From Anaerolineales bacterium (GTDB lineage Bacteria > Chloroflexota > Anaerolineae > Anaerolineales > UBA11579): 64,000 nucleotides of DNA. Below the pieces are notes generated by a model. The model made no database searches, was not told the DNA's origin, and saw nothing but the letters and a program-made list of their open reading frames with translations. The position numbers and the translations under genes were made by a program. Position 1 is the first letter of the stretch. Each line of letters opens with the position of its first letter. Positions 62,110-64,000 of the stretch are shown here, piece after piece. The stretch lies in contig CP075367.1 of assembly GCA_019454165.1 (NCBI GenBank), positions 1,466,805-1,530,804 of the forward strand. Reading direction: 5' to 3'.

Positions 62110-62990
62110 GCACGGACCGGCGCCTGCGGGCGCTCAGCATCGCCCCCGCTGCCCGCCGCTGGCTGGAAACCACGCAGCAGGCCCGCGTGCTGTATGCCTT
62201 TGAAACTGTAGTGAACCTGGTGAACGATGACGCCCAGGTGCTGTCGTTGGTCAGCGCACGGCTGGGCGACGGCCCCTTCTCCATCGTGCTGGAAGCGGTG
62301 GACTTTCCCCAAAATACTCACGCCGAAGCCAAGCTGCTCGTATTCGAGAATGGTCTGTGGCTCGATGACTGGCTCATCGACGCAGAAGAAGCGCCGATCT
62401 GGCAGCCCGTGCCGGATTGGCACGTACTCCACAACCAGCCTGCCCTGCTAGCAAGCGCAGCACGCCAGATCGCCGCCTTGCTGGGCCAGCACGCCCCGGC
62501 CGACAGCCTGGCGCGCCTGGTACTCGACCCGGCCGCCAGCTCGCCGCTGCCGGCCCGCATCCTGCAAGCCGCCGAGCAAAACATTCCGCTCTTGTTTTCG
62601 AGCTTGCGTGAGAACGATCAGGCCAAGTTGCGCGAGGCAGCCAAAAAGCTGGCCGGCCTCGGTCCTGGCCTCACCCCGGCGGGCGATGACCTGCTGCTGG
62701 GCGCAATGTACGGCCTGTGGGCCACGCGGCCGGCTGCCGCCGCCCAGCAGACTGCGGAACATATCGCCGCCATTGCCACAGAACGCACCCACGCGCTCTC
62801 GGCGGCCTGGCTGGCGGCCGGCGCCCGCGGCGAAGCCGCCGCACCTTGGCACCAGCTCATAGACGCCATCCCGGCCCAAGACGCAGCCGCCTTGCAAGCC
62901 GCCGTGATGCGCATTCTGCCGACCGGGCACACCTCCGGCGCCGATGCGCTGGGCGGCTTCCTGGGTATCCTGGAAGGATGGCAGGCATGA
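62106..62990 (+). CDS. DUF2877 protein (YlbF/AllH-like)
   Basis: 294 aa. The family signature LAGLGPGLTPAGDDLLLGAMYGLW lies near residue 195, and the chain ends GHTSGADALGGFLGILEG. It is the third component of the E. coli-type oxamate carbamoyltransferase (FdrA, YlbE, YlbF). Here it is about 5 kb from the other two but in the same strand and apparent operon. Overlaps both neighbours by ATGA junctions. Confidence 0.9.
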   Translation: MSTDRRLRALSIAPAARRWLETTQQARVLYAFETVVNLVNDDAQVLSLVSARLGDGPFSIVLEAVDFPQNTHAEAKLLVFENGLWLDDWLIDAEEAPIWQPVPDWHVLHNQPALLASAARQIAALLGQHAPADSLARLVLDPAASSPLPARILQAAEQNIPLLFSSLRENDQAKLREAAKKLAGLGPGLTPAGDDLLLGAMYGLWATRPAAAAQQTAEHIAAIATERTHALSAAWLAAGARGEAAAPWHQLIDAIPAQDAAALQAAVMRILPTGHTSGADALGGFLGILEGWQA

Positions 62991-63814
62991 TCCTGGTCAC
63001 CGGCGCCAGCGGCAAGACCGGCCGGGTGGTGCTGGCCGCCCTGCAAGCTCACGGCGCGGCCGCCCGCGCCCTAGTGCGCACCCCGCAGCAAGTTCCGGCC
63101 AGCGAAGTCATCCTCGGCGACCTGGCAGATAGTTCCACGATGGCAGCTGCGCTGCAGGGTGTGGATGCGCTTTACCTCATCATGCCGAACATGCATCCGC
63201 ACGAAGCCGAGCTCGGCGCGGCCTGGATCGCGGCGGCCAAGGCTGCCAGCGTGCGCCGCGTTGTATATCACTCGGTGCTGTATCCGCAGATCGAGGCCAT
63301 GCCCCACCACTGGCAGAAGCTGCGCGTGGAAGAAACCCTTATCCAGTCCGGGCTGGACTTCACCATACTGCAGCCGGCCAGCTACATGCAGAACATCCTG
63401 CCTTACCTGCCCTCCATCCGAGCGCACGGCGAGTACCGCGTGCCGTACGCAGTTGATGCGCTCTTCAGCCCAGTCGACTTGGAGGATGTGGCCGCCGCGG
63501 CCGCACGCGTGCTGCTGGAGCCGGGTCACTCCGGCGCGGTCTACCAGCTGGCCGGGCCAGAAGTGCTGAGCTCAGCCGAGATGGCGGCGCAAGTGGCCGC
63601 ACACATCCGCCAGCCCGTGGCCGCGGTGCATCAACCGCTGGATTCTTGGCGATTCAGCAACGCACATCTCCCCGCGTATACGCGCGACACGTTGGCGGCC
63701 ATGTTCGCCTACTACAACACCCACGGGTTCGTAGCTAGCAGTTTTCCCCTCGCCGCCTTACTCAAGCGCGCGCCGTCCAGCTTTGCAGATTTCATGACGC
63801 GCGAGATCATATAA
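62987..63814 (+). CDS. NmrA-like NAD(P)-binding protein
   Basis: 275 aa extended SDR. Start MILVTGASGKTGRVVLAAL gives the Rossmann GxxGxxG; then LGDLADSSTMAAALQGVDALYLIMPN, VVYHSVLYPQIEAMPHHW, and FTILQPASYMQNIL. ATG 62987 overlaps the DUF2877 stop; GGAAGG precedes it. The family includes redox sensors and isoflavone/quinone reductases; no substrate can be read. It is the last gene of the operon. Confidence 0.88.
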   Translation: MILVTGASGKTGRVVLAALQAHGAAARALVRTPQQVPASEVILGDLADSSTMAAALQGVDALYLIMPNMHPHEAELGAAWIAAAKAASVRRVVYHSVLYPQIEAMPHHWQKLRVEETLIQSGLDFTILQPASYMQNILPYLPSIRAHGEYRVPYAVDALFSPVDLEDVAAAAARVLLEPGHSGAVYQLAGPEVLSSAEMAAQVAAHIRQPVAAVHQPLDSWRFSNAHLPAYTRDTLAAMFAYYNTHGFVASSFPLAALLKRAPSSFADFMTREII

Positions 63815-63855
63815 AAGAACTCGTCACTGAGTACGATGCAGAAATAGGTCTTTCT

Positions 63856-63891
63856 TTATCTGGTTTTTATCTGTGTTCATCTGTGGACAAT
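63856..63891. repeat. Short degenerate repeat, TTATCTG / TTCATCTG units
   Basis: TTTATCTGG, TTTATCTGTG and TTCATCTGTGG follow each other at a period of about 10-11 bases, just before the terminator. It is non-coding. Confidence 0.55.
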
Positions 63892-63900
63892 TTGCCATAA

Positions 63901-63934
63901 AAAAAGAGGAGCAGCCTAGGCTGCTCCTCTTTTT
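63901..63934. terminator. Bidirectional terminator
   Basis: AAAAAGAGGAGCAGCC / GGCTGCTCCTCTTTTT, a 16-bp stem with a tight loop, flanked by A-run and T-run. It serves the catabolic operon and the convergent gene at the right edge. Confidence 0.92.
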
Positions 63935-63950
63935 ACTTCTTGCTTAGCGC

Positions 63951-64000
63951 TTAGCGGCGGCTCTTGGAGCGAGCAGCCTTCTTGACAGCCTTCTTCTTGC
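63951..64000 (-). CDS. C-terminus of a Lys/Arg-rich protein (cut by window edge)
   Basis: The minus strand ends KKKAVKKAARSKSRR followed by TAA at 63953-63951. The Lys/Ala-rich tail is like the C-terminus of HU-type or histone-like DNA-binding proteins. Only 15 codons are visible, so this is a suggestion. Confidence 0.5.
   Translation of the reverse strand, partial: KKKAVKKAARSKSRR

Overview
The window looks like chromosome of a member of the Chloroflexota, most likely class Anaerolineae. This is an inference from moderately high GC, secreted proteins with Thr/Pro-rich linkers, lipoproteins with an LAAC-type lipobox followed by a Thr/Pro/Ala spacer, a single-gene fused E1 2-oxoacid dehydrogenase, and gene order; no rRNA is present to prove it. 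Most of the window is ordinary, densely packed chromosome, with about 56 coding genes, one tRNA and about ten intrinsic hairpin terminators.

Layout. 1-3045: prfB (minus, entering from the left edge, with a programmed +1 frameshift site) diverges from a molybdopterin operon, moaC - 58-aa basic protein - fused moaD-moaE, followed by a threonine synthase. 3065-9003: fabF, rnc with a long hairpin leader, smc and a PspC protein. 9057-11050 (minus): rpsF, ssb and a membrane-anchored parvulin. 11403-16488 (minus): GIY-YIG protein, fused E1, a cytochrome c lipoprotein, and a di-heme peroxidase fused to a beta-helix. 16494-16702: palindromic dispersed repeat. 16705-26109: scpA, thioredoxin, prepilin peptidase, S10 peptidase, then a minus-strand run (P-loop protein, PP2C, PD-(D/E)XK-like protein, methyltransferase, mgtE, NIL protein, rlmN, HAD phosphatase). 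26195-28546 (minus): tRNA-Leu(UAG), trigger factor, ClpP. 28639-35979 (plus): unknown protein, phoB, phoR, pstS, pstC, pstA, pstB, arsC, a phosphate regulon without phoU. 35972-42408 (minus): LacI regulator, sugar-binding lipoprotein, two permeases and trehalose synthase. 42495-48824: CorC-type protein, PAS-GGDEF protein, tyrosine recombinase, TauE, TerC, PlsC. 48885-63814: a catabolic cluster with a molybdenum hydroxylase (coxG, xdhC, coxM, coxS, coxL-like), amidase, FdrA, DUF1116, cyclase, DinB, a degenerate amidohydrolase, DUF2877 and an NmrA protein. The right edge cuts a Lys-rich minus-strand gene.

How the genes work together. The molybdopterin genes at the left would supply cofactor to the hydroxylase at the right. 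FdrA, DUF1116 and DUF2877 are relatives of the three-part oxamate carbamoyltransferase of E. coli, so the right-hand cluster probably hydroxylates an N-heterocycle, opens the ring, and phosphorolyses a carbamoyl product for energy. The phosphate regulon senses and imports phosphate, with an arsenate reductase-like protein appended. The LacI/ABC/TreS block handles a trehalose- or maltose-like sugar.

The most striking observations are: (1) the MalG-type sugar permease carries an inserted c-type heme domain in its first extracytoplasmic loop; (2) the FdrA/DUF1116/DUF2877 plus Mo-hydroxylase cluster; (3) at least eleven genes have a TATAAT-like -10 box only 6-9 bases before the start codon, a signature of leaderless mRNAs; (4) heptanucleotide tandem repeats in two intergenic regions, one exactly between two divergent -10 boxes; (5) the MauG/beta-helix fusion.
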